A stretch of DNA of 25,730 nucleotides, taken from assembly GCA_964547525.1 (NCBI GenBank), contig CAZJOD010000040.1, positions 1 to 25,730 of the forward strand. Reading direction: 5' to 3'. Position numbers and translations under genes: made by a program. The DNA comes from CAZJOD01 sp964547525 (GTDB lineage: Bacteria; Bacillota; Clostridia; JAAYHZ01). Shown one piece after another: positions 1 to 7,247 of this stretch; positions within the stretch are counted from its first letter, which is position 1, and every line of letters begins with the position of its first letter. The notes beneath the pieces are model-generated. The model ran no database searches. It was not told where the DNA came from and worked only from the letters and a program-made list of their open reading frames with translations.

Positions 1-50
1 TGTATCAAAGGATTTCTATGATTCATAGACACTGACTATTTGACGCTTAC

Positions 51-179
51 GATGGATGAATCATCGGAACCGTCCCCTTGATTCCTCCATGACATGAAAG
101 CGTCACCACCCCCGTCCCCTTGTCACTTTTAATTTCTATATTACTTGAGGATGGATGAATCATCGGAACAGCCATGACA
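51..179. repeat. Two copies of a short dispersed-repeat unit
   Basis: An exact 20-bp direct repeat (starting GATGGATGAA, ending ATCGGAAC) lies at 51-70 and 150-169. Both copies are followed by CCATGACA, at 87-94 and 172-179. In the left copy 16 extra bases (71-86, starting CGTCCCCTTG) separate the two blocks; in the right copy only 2 bases do. CGTCCCCTTG recurs at 113-122, next to TTGTCAC. The GGAACCGTCCCC-type core resembles short repeats seen scattered between genes in many bacteria and sometimes linked to IS200-like (RAYT) transposases. That link is from memory of the repeat type; no transposase is present here. Confidence 0.55.
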
Positions 180-287
180 AGTTTCTTACACACTAGAATG
201 CATGAAAACTATTCTATTGAGAAGAATTCTGTTTTCACATTATCCGTCACTTTGTTTCACTTTTGTAACAAGGAATCCTAATTATCC

Positions 288-316
288 TTTACAAAAGGGT
301 AAATAAGTATTAAAAT
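288..316 (+). promoter_or_regulatory. Probable sigma-A promoter of nadABC
   Basis: A -35 box TTTACA (288-293) and a -10 box TAAAAT (311-316) are separated by exactly 17 bp. Transcription would begin near 323, giving a leader of about 40 nt before the nadA ribosome binding site. A TGTGCATAA motif, which fits the degenerate DnaA-box consensus TTATNCACA on the other strand, starts on the last base of the -10 box (316-324). Confidence 0.6.
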
Positions 317-361
317 GTGCATAATCCTTTAAAACAAATTCAATAAGAGAGGAACTAAAAT

Positions 362-1279
362 ATGAATATGAGTCCGGAAGAAATTTTGTCGGAAATAAGA
401 AAACTAAAAAAAGAAAGAAATGCCGTTATTGTAGCACACACCTATCAACAGGCTGAAATACAAGAGTTAGCGGATAAGACCGGTGACTCATATGCATTAA
501 GTAAGTTTGTCAGTAATGTCGAGGAAGATGTAATCGTATTTTGTGGTGTAAAATTTATGGCCGAAAGCGCAAAAATTTTATCTCCTGAAAAGACGGTATT
601 GCTTCCTGTTCTTGAAGCCGGCTGTCCAATGGCTAACATGGTGACCGGTGAGGATGTAAAGTTGCTTAAGAAAAAACATCCCGATGCGACAGCGGTGTGC
701 TATATAAATTCTACAGCTGAAGTTAAAGCGAATTGTGATGTATGTGTAACTTCTTCGAATGCTTTAAAAGTTGTATCGTCATTGAAAGAAAAAGACATTA
801 TTTTTGTACCCGATAAAAACTTAGGTTCATATATTGCAAAACAATTACCTGATAAAAATATTATTTTGTGGGACGGGTATTGTATAGTACACGAAAAATT
901 AACCAAAGATGATATTATAAAGTGGAAGAAATTGAAGCCGAACGCAAAGGTTTTTGCTCATCCCGAGTGTAATGAGGAAGTTTTAACTGAAGCTGATTTT
1001 ATAGGAAGCACAAAAGCAATTATAGACCATGTAGTAGAAACTGAAGAAGAATCGTATATTATTGCAACTGAAAAGGGAGTGGCTCATCCCATTAAGAAGT
1101 TAAAACCGGGTGTTGATATTGTATTCCCTTCATCATGCTTATTATGTGTTAATATGAAAAAAACACACCCGATTAACGTATACGAAGCGTTAGAAGAGAT
1201 GAAATATGAAATAGAGTTAGACGAACAAATAATTAATAAAGCGAGGAAATCGTTGGAGAGAATGCTCGAGCTCTCTTAA
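362..1279 (+). CDS. nadA: Quinolinate synthase NadA
   Basis: NadA condenses iminoaspartate (made by NadB) with dihydroxyacetone phosphate to form quinolinate, the second step of de novo NAD synthesis. It acts in the cytoplasm and carries a [4Fe-4S] cluster. The 305-residue length matches the short NadA class of Firmicutes and Thermotogae. The three expected cluster cysteines are visible: C88 in AGCPMAN, C203 in HPECNEEV, and C262 in LCVNMKKT (C259 lies nearby). AHTYQ at 25-29 and DGYC at 171-174 are also typical of the family. The start at 362 has a GAGAGGA ribosome binding site 8 nt upstream; a second ATG at 368 is possible. It is the first gene of the operon, 24 nt before nadB. Confidence 0.97.
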   Translation: MNMSPEEILSEIRKLKKERNAVIVAHTYQQAEIQELADKTGDSYALSKFVSNVEEDVIVFCGVKFMAESAKILSPEKTVLLPVLEAGCPMANMVTGEDVKLLKKKHPDATAVCYINSTAEVKANCDVCVTSSNALKVVSSLKEKDIIFVPDKNLGSYIAKQLPDKNIILWDGYCIVHEKLTKDDIIKWKKLKPNAKVFAHPECNEEVLTEADFIGSTKAIIDHVVETEEESYIIATEKGVAHPIKKLKPGVDIVFPSSCLLCVNMKKTHPINVYEALEEMKYEIELDEQIINKARKSLERMLELS

Positions 1280-1303
1280 TGTATTAAAATTACGGAGTAT
1301 ATA

Positions 1304-2911
1304 ATGCAAAGGTATTTATTAAATAAAAAGTTTTCTGAAATACAAAAAGTAAATTATGATGTAGTAATTATAGGTAGTGGTATAGCCGGAGTATATACCG
1401 CTCTTGAGATATCCGATGATATAAGTGTTTTGATAATCACTAAGGATACAATTGATATAAGTAACTCTGTACTTGCACAAGGGGGAATTGCAGTATCATT
1501 GGATAAAGAAGATTCACCCACCCTACATTATAACGATACTTTATTTGCCGGTGCGGGATTATGTAAATCGGACAGTGTATGGGTTCTTGTGAATGAAGCG
1601 GCCGAAAACATTGGCAAACTATGTAAATACGGAGTAAATTTCGATCGTAAAAGCAAAGAAGAACTTGCTCTTACTCGTGAAGCCGCACATAGTAAAAATC
1701 GAATAATACATGCCGGTGACACCACAGGCAAAGAAGTATGCGATAAATTAATATCAGTTGTTAAAGATAGAAAAAATGTCACTATAGGAGAACGAATTTT
1801 TGCTATCGATTTAATAACGGAAGATAACATAACAAAAGGTGTACTTGCATATGACGAACCCGGCAAAAAATACATAATATATTCAACGCATACGGTTATT
1901 TGTGCAGCTGGTGGATTCGGCAGATTATATAAAAACACCACAAATCCGGAAATTGCAACCGGAGACGGTGTATGCTTGGCATACCGTGCGGGTGCAAATT
2001 TAGCCGATATGGAATTTGTTCAATTTCATCCTACAGTGTTGCATCACCCTGAAGATAAACACTTTTTGATTTCTGAAGCCGTAAGAGGTGAAGGAGCCGT
2101 TCTAAGAAATCAAAAAGGAGAACGATTCATGAGTGAATACCATGATCTTTTAGAGCTTGCTCCGAGAGATGTTGTAGCCAGAGCTATATTCGCGGAGATG
2201 CAAAAGGAGAATGCGGAAAATGAGTTTTTGGATATAACCTTTAAAGATAAAGAATACCTGATTAATAGATTTCCAAATATATATAAAACATGCAGCGGGT
2301 ACGGTATCGACATATCAAAAGATTACATTCCGGTCGCACCTGCAGAGCACTATTGTATGGGAGGAATTCAGACGGACGTATGGGGGAGCACGAATATCGA
2401 AGGATTTTATGCCTGCGGTGAAGCTGCATGCACAGGAATACACGGAGCAAACAGATTAGCAAGCAATTCGTTGTTAGAGGGTTTGGTATTCGGAGAGAAA
2501 ATTGCTCAAAAAATAAACTCTTCAAAAATGAAAAGAAGGAATATAGAAATAACCGATGTCTACTTACCTGAATATGAAGAAGCTTTCAACGGAGAAGTTT
2601 TAAAAATTAAGGAAGAGATAAGAGAAATCATGACCGTGTATGTAGGTATTATTAGAAACAAAGAAGGCTTAGATACGGCCCGTACCAAAATAGATGATTA
2701 TAAAAATATAATATATAGGAAGGAACCGGTCCTACCTACACATTTTGAGATATTCAACATGCTTCAGCTGGCGGAAATCATTATAAAAAACTCGTTACTA
2801 AGAGAAGAAAGTCGCGGGGGACATTACAGATCGGATTTTAAAACAACCAATGAAAAATGGAAAAAGAGAATAATTAATAAATTGGGGGAGGATGTTATAT
2901 ATGAATATTGA
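1304..2911 (+). CDS. nadB: L-aspartate oxidase NadB
   Basis: NadB is an FAD enzyme that oxidises L-aspartate to iminoaspartate, which is unstable and is passed to NadA. It belongs to the succinate dehydrogenase/fumarate reductase flavoprotein family. The 535-residue protein has the dinucleotide-binding GSGIAG at 24-29, LAQGGIA at 58-63, HAGDTTG at 136-142, and the FAD-contacting GANRLASNSLLEG near 381-393. Residues matching the Escherichia coli active site are present: H242 in QFHPT, R288 in LAPRD, H349 in AEHYCMGG and R384 in NRLASN. A CGGAG site precedes the ATG. Its 3' end overlaps nadC, so the two are probably translationally coupled. Confidence 0.97.
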   Translation: MQRYLLNKKFSEIQKVNYDVVIIGSGIAGVYTALEISDDISVLIITKDTIDISNSVLAQGGIAVSLDKEDSPTLHYNDTLFAGAGLCKSDSVWVLVNEAAENIGKLCKYGVNFDRKSKEELALTREAAHSKNRIIHAGDTTGKEVCDKLISVVKDRKNVTIGERIFAIDLITEDNITKGVLAYDEPGKKYIIYSTHTVICAAGGFGRLYKNTTNPEIATGDGVCLAYRAGANLADMEFVQFHPTVLHHPEDKHFLISEAVRGEGAVLRNQKGERFMSEYHDLLELAPRDVVARAIFAEMQKENAENEFLDITFKDKEYLINRFPNIYKTCSGYGIDISKDYIPVAPAEHYCMGGIQTDVWGSTNIEGFYACGEAACTGIHGANRLASNSLLEGLVFGEKIAQKINSSKMKRRNIEITDVYLPEYEEAFNGEVLKIKEEIREIMTVYVGIIRNKEGLDTARTKIDDYKNIIYRKEPVLPTHFEIFNMLQLAEIIIKNSLLREESRGGHYRSDFKTTNEKWKKRIINKLGEDVIYEY

Positions 2912-3737
2912 TTCTTTATATATAGACGGAATTATCCGAAACGCTATTATGGAAGACATGCCGTACGGGGACATTACAACAGATAATTTATTAAATGATA
3001 ATGATATGTGCAATGGAAAATTCATATGTAAGGAATCCGGAGTTATATCAGGGATTAATGTGGCGAAACGAGTGTTTACACTTATAGATCAAGGAATTGA
3101 TTTTTTTATAGAAATCAATGACGGGCAAAAAGTAGAAAAAGGAGATATAATAGCGCGTATCTCGGGTAAAACTTCATCGGTTTTAAAAGGTGAAAGAACG
3201 GCACTGAACTTATTACAAAGAATGTCCGGTATAGCCGGTTTAACGTCGCTATACGTAGAAAAAGTCAAAGGTTATAACTGCAGGATAGTAGACACTCGAA
3301 AAACTACACCCGGATTACGTTTATTGGAAAAGTACGCTGTTACATGCGGAGGAGGTTATAACCATCGCTTCAGTCTTTCGGACACAGTTTTGATAAAAGA
3401 TAATCATATAGTGGCTGCAGGAGGTATTGATAATGCTGTTAAAATTATAAAAACAAGAATACCGCACACTACAAAAATTGAAGTTGAAACCGAAACTGAG
3501 AACCAAGTTAGACAAGCGGTTGAAGCAGGTGTTGATATTATTATGCTTGATAATATGAGCCCGGATTTAATGAAAAAATGTGTAGATTATATTGCCGGTA
3601 GAGCCATAACAGAAGCATCGGGAAATGTTACGATTGATACGGTAAGGAAAACCGCTGAGACAGGTGTTGATATTATATCCGTCGGGGCTATAACCCATTC
3701 TGTAAAAGCAATGGATATAAGTTTAAGATTTGAATAG
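2901..3737 (+). CDS. nadC: Nicotinate-nucleotide pyrophosphorylase (quinolinate phosphoribosyltransferase) NadC
   Basis: NadC joins quinolinate to phosphoribosyl pyrophosphate, releasing CO2 and yielding nicotinate mononucleotide, and so completes the pathway begun by NadB and NadA. I chose the ATG at 2901 rather than 2892. A strong GGGGGAGG site ends at 2891, correctly spaced for 2901 but touching 2892. The protein is then 278 residues and overlaps nadB by 11 nt. Conserved elements are ERTALN (98-103), DTRKTTPG (131-138), the HR pair in GGYNHRFS (155-156), LIKDNH (164-169), VETE (196-199) and MLDNMSPD from 215. The C-terminus (VGAITHS followed by the last strand) is intact. The family normally forms dimers or hexamers. 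Confidence 0.97.
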   Translation: MNIDSLYIDGIIRNAIMEDMPYGDITTDNLLNDNDMCNGKFICKESGVISGINVAKRVFTLIDQGIDFFIEINDGQKVEKGDIIARISGKTSSVLKGERTALNLLQRMSGIAGLTSLYVEKVKGYNCRIVDTRKTTPGLRLLEKYAVTCGGGYNHRFSLSDTVLIKDNHIVAAGGIDNAVKIIKTRIPHTTKIEVETETENQVRQAVEAGVDIIMLDNMSPDLMKKCVDYIAGRAITEASGNVTIDTVRKTAETGVDIISVGAITHSVKAMDISLRFE

Positions 3738-3789
3738 GCTTTAACTAATACATTGTAAAAAATTATTAGTATGTAATATGATAAGGTAT

Positions 3790-3836
3790 AAATATAGATA
3801 CTTATCCACAAGCATGTGGATAAGTATCTATATTTT
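3790..3836. repeat. Perfect 21-bp inverted repeat with DnaA boxes as its inner arms
   Basis: Bases 3790-3810 are exactly complementary to 3815-3835, with a 4-nt loop (AGCA). The loop-proximal 9 bp of each arm read TTATCCACA and TGTGGATAA, the consensus DnaA box. The outer arm is mostly A and T. The right arm runs into a short T stretch, so it could also act as an intrinsic terminator about 50 nt after nadC. The sequence is compatible with either role, or both. Confidence 0.75.
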
Positions 3837-3905
3837 ATCGCTGCAAAACCGCTCGCAGCAAGCGATTCGGAATACATTCACAAATACAATCAAAGATGTG
3901 GATAA
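3802..3905. other. Cluster of three consensus DnaA boxes
   Basis: TTATCCACA occurs on the + strand at 3802-3810 and on the - strand at 3815-3823 and 3897-3905. All three match the strict Firmicute consensus exactly. By chance, far less than one copy of such a 9-mer would be expected per 25 kb on both strands, so three in 104 bp is unlikely to be random. An AT-rich stretch follows (3905-3990), as expected beside a DNA-unwinding element. No dnaA or dnaN gene is in the window, so this could be an origin part, a DnaA-titrating site or a DnaA-regulated element. Confidence 0.6.
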
Positions 3906-4023
3906 CTATATAACATAACCATTGTAATAAAAACTTTAATAATAATCCTGGGATTAACATTGTTAATAATTATATCAGGGTAATTATAACAGAAGCACCT
4001 GCCTAATTTAAGGAAAAGCACCT

Positions 4024-4061
4024 ACTGTAACATAGATGTTTCACTATGTTACAGTTTTTTT
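4024..4061 (+). terminator. Strong intrinsic terminator upstream of the first SLH gene
   Basis: A perfect 12-bp stem (ACTGTAACATAG, 4024-4035, with 4044-4055) encloses an 8-nt loop and is followed by seven T residues (4055-4061). It lies almost 290 bp past nadC and just before the promoter of the next gene. It either stops nad read-through before the S-layer genes or ends an unrecognised small transcript. Confidence 0.8.
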
Positions 4062-4078
4062 ACACTTCATTTAGTTTA

Positions 4079-4107
4079 TTGATTTCCAAAAGTTGGAGTG
4101 ATATAAT
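4079..4107 (+). promoter_or_regulatory. Sigma-A promoter of the first SLH gene
   Basis: TTGATT (4079-4084) and TATAAT (4102-4107) are spaced by 17 bp. The predicted leader is about 105 nt and can form two hairpins: GGCATAC/GTATGCC (4124-4130 with 4149-4155) and TGGAATG/CATTCCA (4159-4165 with 4187-4193). The third SLH gene has the same TTGATT-17-TATAAT arrangement. Confidence 0.8.
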
Positions 4108-4219
4108 ACAAATAACGGTAAAGGGCATACCCCTTATACGTTAAAAAAGTATGCCGGATGGAATGTGGCATATTCAAAATCCAAATCATTCCAAATTCTA
4201 ATAGGAGGATTCTTATAAT

Positions 4220-6991
4220 ATGAAGAATTTGAAAAAACTGCTTGCGGTTGTAATTTCCTTGACAATTCTTCTTTCACTTGCGGTTCCCGCTATGGCCGAT
4301 ACTATGACAGACGGCGAAAAGTGCGAACTGTTAGGTGTTCTTCAAGGAACCGGGAACGGTGTTGACAGCGCATATTTAAATGCCGCTACAACCAGAGCAC
4401 AAGGTGCGACTATTCTCTTACGTTTAATGGGTAAGGAAGACGATGCAAAAGCATACTTAGGAACCGACAATTTCAAAGATATAGTCGGTAACGAATGGTA
4501 CGCTCCAATGTTAGCTTACTTAAAAGCTAATCCTGATTTAGGTTTCCAAGGATATCCCGATGGAAACTTCTATCCTGATAAGATCATGACTCTTGCTGAA
4601 TTTATAAAGGTATTATTGAGTGCACTAGGATATAAGCAAGATGTAGATTATGAATGGATTGATATCGTGGATTTTGCAGAGGAATTGGGCATAAATATTC
4701 CTTCTGACGGAAACACTGCGATGAAAAACAGTGATATGGCTAAATTGATTATTGTAGCGCTTCAGCTAAATATAAATAATCAAAGTAAAACATTGGTTGA
4801 TTATTTAATAGGTGAAGGCACAATCAGTGCAGCTGATGCAAATGCAGCCGGTTTAGTTACGGCTTTGGCTATTGTCAGTGCGGTTGCAACAAACAGCGAC
4901 GAAATTACAGTTACATTCAACAAGTCCGTTGATGCAAGTGTTGACGCAGCTGTTTGGAACGGTTCGTTTACAGTTCACACAACTAAGACATGGAATGCGG
5001 ACAGAACACAAGTTGTTATTAAGAAATCATCACCATTTACTACCGCTACATATCAAGTTGTTGTCGGAGAAATGAAAGCAGATGTTAAGGTTGAAGCTCC
5101 TGTTCCCACAAGTATTGTTATTTCGGGACCTACGATTTTGAGAAAAGCCGATGCCCCGATTACAGTAACATTGTACAATCAATACGGAAAGAAAATCAAC
5201 ACTAGCAAAAATGATTTTTCAATCACTGCATTCAATAAGACTGCAGGCGGAACACTTCTTGTTAATATGGGAGCACATACCGTTAATACTGTAAGTGTAA
5301 AAGAAAATGAAATTGTAACGGTTACTGTTATGCATAATGCATCTACTATTGTTGCACAAGCCGATTTAACCGCTGTGGACGAATCAAAAGTCACACAGTT
5401 TGCAATAACAGAAATTGTAAATCCTGAAAAACAAGATAAGCTTTTCACAGGAAATAAAAATATTGTAGTTAAATATCAGGCTTACGATCAATATGGATTG
5501 CCTATGAGTGTTACCACAAAAACAGGTTTGACATTTGTATCTTCCGATTCTAATGTATTAGATGTAAATACTATTAAGTTTGATTCTAAAGGTGTCATGA
5601 CATTTGATGCGGGAAGCAAATCTGGTACGGTTAACTTATCTGTTCTTGTTAACTCGGCTGTTTCGGTTACCACAACTTCCGTTATAATATATGATCCTTC
5701 GGCTGTTAACTCAATAATTATAAGCGGTCCGGTTGAAGGTGAAAAAGGAATGGTTGTATATGGTGAAACCACTGAACTACAGTTCAATATTTTTGATCAG
5801 TTCCAAAGTGAACTTAATGCAAAAGATAATTGGACTACTATAGCTTCAAGTTTAAAATGGAATTCAACAAACGAGAATGTTTTAAAGAATACTGATTTCA
5901 AAATTGACGAAGAGGGTAAATTAACTGTAACACCAAGCGGAAGTCAGGCGGGTGGAACAGCTATAGTATACTATTTGTGGAACAATGAATTGGTTGACTC
6001 TATTGCATTTGATGTAAACGCAAAAGCGAAACCGGTGGTAGTGGATTCTGTTACTGTCAACGGTGGTATTGAAATCGGAGCTACACATAATCTTGAACTC
6101 AAGCATGTTAAAGTACTTGACCAATATGGAAGAGTATATGACGTTGTCAATAAGATGACAACAAGTGATTTTGAGATTAAGAATAATGTTGCTGATAGTG
6201 TTGATTATGTCGTTTGTAACGAAATAAGTAATACATTATGGAAATTGGTTGCAAATACAACCGAGGGTGCCGTAGACTTTAAGATTTCTATAAAAGGTGA
6301 AGCTGATTCCGATTACTTATTCAAAGTAAAAGCTATCGATGTAGCCGAAAAAGATAACGGTGTAACATATAAGTTTGCTTCATTCCCTGTTCTTTACTCT
6401 AATATAGGATTTGATAGTGTAGGCACAGCGGGAAGTTACGCAAAAGCCGTTACCTTAATTGGTACTCATAAAGACGGTACAGTCATTACATTATTACCCG
6501 GAAAAATTGCATTCTTGACTTCATCCAATAAGAATATTATTGTTGATACCGCAAGTAACAAGTTGTTCGCAAATTATAAAGATCCGCAGACATCCATAGT
6601 CAGAGCTTATGATGCACAAGCTAAATTACTTTGCGAAATGGAAGTAAGTTCAAGTACAGCATTAAGTGCACAAAACGTGACTTTCTCAACAACTATTAAG
6701 GAAGTTAAAGCATCTGATATCAATGGTAAAAACATTGCGAGTGTGTATAGTAAGTTTGATATGAAGGTTCTCGACCAATACGGTGTAAACATGTTGTCTA
6801 CAACAACACCTGCTGCGTTCAACCTGATGACAAACGGATTCTTCACAACTTCGGATGCCGGTATAATAAGCATTGCAGCTGACGGTACTATTACAGCTTC
6901 GGAAAGTGCCGCAGAAGTAACATTGACTTATACGGCAAACATGGGTAAACAAGCAAGTATTACATTTAAAGTAGTTGCAGGTGACGCCTAA
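4220..6991 (+). CDS. S-layer protein with SLH and Ig-like domains (first of three paralogs)
   Basis: This 923-residue exported protein probably forms or decorates the surface layer. A signal peptide ends at AMA (residue 26). Three SLH repeats span roughly 30-190; their hallmarks are TRAQGATILLRL (59-70) and GYPDGNFYPDKIMTLAE (111-127). SLH domains bind pyruvylated wall polysaccharide. The remainder looks like beta-sandwich Ig-like domains: a DQYG-type motif recurs at 319-323, 422-426, 525-529, 633-637 and 851-855. The skipped position near 745 carries a related KDGTV segment (751-755). Cysteines are few, with C35 and C805 conserved in the paralogs. The ATG is preceded by AGGAGG (4203-4208). 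The gene is monocistronic, between its own promoter and terminator. The major S-layer subunit role is inferred. Confidence 0.88.
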   Translation: MKNLKKLLAVVISLTILLSLAVPAMADTMTDGEKCELLGVLQGTGNGVDSAYLNAATTRAQGATILLRLMGKEDDAKAYLGTDNFKDIVGNEWYAPMLAYLKANPDLGFQGYPDGNFYPDKIMTLAEFIKVLLSALGYKQDVDYEWIDIVDFAEELGINIPSDGNTAMKNSDMAKLIIVALQLNINNQSKTLVDYLIGEGTISAADANAAGLVTALAIVSAVATNSDEITVTFNKSVDASVDAAVWNGSFTVHTTKTWNADRTQVVIKKSSPFTTATYQVVVGEMKADVKVEAPVPTSIVISGPTILRKADAPITVTLYNQYGKKINTSKNDFSITAFNKTAGGTLLVNMGAHTVNTVSVKENEIVTVTVMHNASTIVAQADLTAVDESKVTQFAITEIVNPEKQDKLFTGNKNIVVKYQAYDQYGLPMSVTTKTGLTFVSSDSNVLDVNTIKFDSKGVMTFDAGSKSGTVNLSVLVNSAVSVTTTSVIIYDPSAVNSIIISGPVEGEKGMVVYGETTELQFNIFDQFQSELNAKDNWTTIASSLKWNSTNENVLKNTDFKIDEEGKLTVTPSGSQAGGTAIVYYLWNNELVDSIAFDVNAKAKPVVVDSVTVNGGIEIGATHNLELKHVKVLDQYGRVYDVVNKMTTSDFEIKNNVADSVDYVVCNEISNTLWKLVANTTEGAVDFKISIKGEADSDYLFKVKAIDVAEKDNGVTYKFASFPVLYSNIGFDSVGTAGSYAKAVTLIGTHKDGTVITLLPGKIAFLTSSNKNIIVDTASNKLFANYKDPQTSIVRAYDAQAKLLCEMEVSSSTALSAQNVTFSTTIKEVKASDINGKNIASVYSKFDMKVLDQYGVNMLSTTTPAAFNLMTNGFFTTSDAGIISIAADGTITASESAAEVTLTYTANMGKQASITFKVVAGDA

Positions 6992-7032
6992 AAACAATAT
7001 TAAAATTTAAGATAACAATTAAACTAAAAACT

Positions 7033-7063
7033 AATAGCTGCTCTACGGAGCGGCTATTTTTTT
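7033..7063 (+). terminator. Intrinsic terminator after the first SLH gene
   Basis: An 11-bp stem (AATAGCTGCTC, 7033-7043, with GAGCGGCTATT, 7048-7058; one G-T pair) has a TACG tetraloop and is followed by seven T residues. It lies about 40 bp after the stop codon. Confidence 0.9.
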
Positions 7064-7121
7064 ACTATTTATTACTATTGTGTTCTGTAAATTAAGATAT
7101 TGTAACAATTCATTAACATTG

Positions 7122-7150
7122 TTGACCTTGGATATTCGGGGTGTTATAAT
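7122..7150 (+). promoter_or_regulatory. Sigma-A promoter of the second SLH gene
   Basis: TTGACC (7122-7127), close to the ideal TTGACA, and TATAAT (7145-7150) are spaced by 17 bp. It looks the strongest of the three SLH promoters. The leader to the ATG at 7248 is about 90 nt and starts with a GAGG...CCTC hairpin (7166-7180). Confidence 0.82.
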
Positions 7151-7247
7151 TCGTACATAAAGGAAGAGGCGTTACCCCTCGACCTTACAAGGTATGATTA
7201 AGAGAGAAATATCATATCTATTTAAATTACAAGGAGGACCTTACATA

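Larger units (their letters stand above)
1..361. other. Non-coding region upstream of nadA
   Basis: I see no gene here. The left part holds a 6-bp dyad with a 1-nt centre (CTATGA-T-TCATAG, 16-28) and the repeat units at 51-179. The right part holds the nadA promoter. No tRNA-like fold and no riboswitch I recognise is apparent. I also found no clear palindromic operator for a nicotinate repressor such as NiaR. Confidence 0.5.
3738..4219. other. Structure-rich non-coding region between nadC and the first S-layer gene
   Basis: No convincing gene is present in these 482 bp. They hold a perfect inverted repeat (3790-3835), three exact DnaA boxes, further small dyads (TAATCC-TG-GGATTA at 3943-3956 and TTAAC-ATT-GTTAA at 3954-3966), a short direct repeat AAGCACCT (3993-4000 and 4016-4023), an intrinsic terminator (4024-4061) and the promoter and leader of the first SLH gene. 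The stretch 3905-3990 is markedly AT-rich. Confidence 0.6.

Noticed and set aside
51..179. CRISPR array
   Set aside because: There are only two repeat copies, one of them interrupted, with no regular spacer pattern and no cas genes in the window.
3587..3877. 96-codon - strand frame overlapping the nadC 3' end and the palindrome
   Set aside because: Most of it lies antisense to the conserved nadC C-terminus. The rest reads through the inverted repeat, and there is no plausible start site or similarity.
7194..7247. N-terminal extension of the second SLH protein
   Set aside because: Starting at 7194 would place 18 residues before the signal peptide and ignore the AGGAGG at 7232-7237, which is correctly spaced for 7248.
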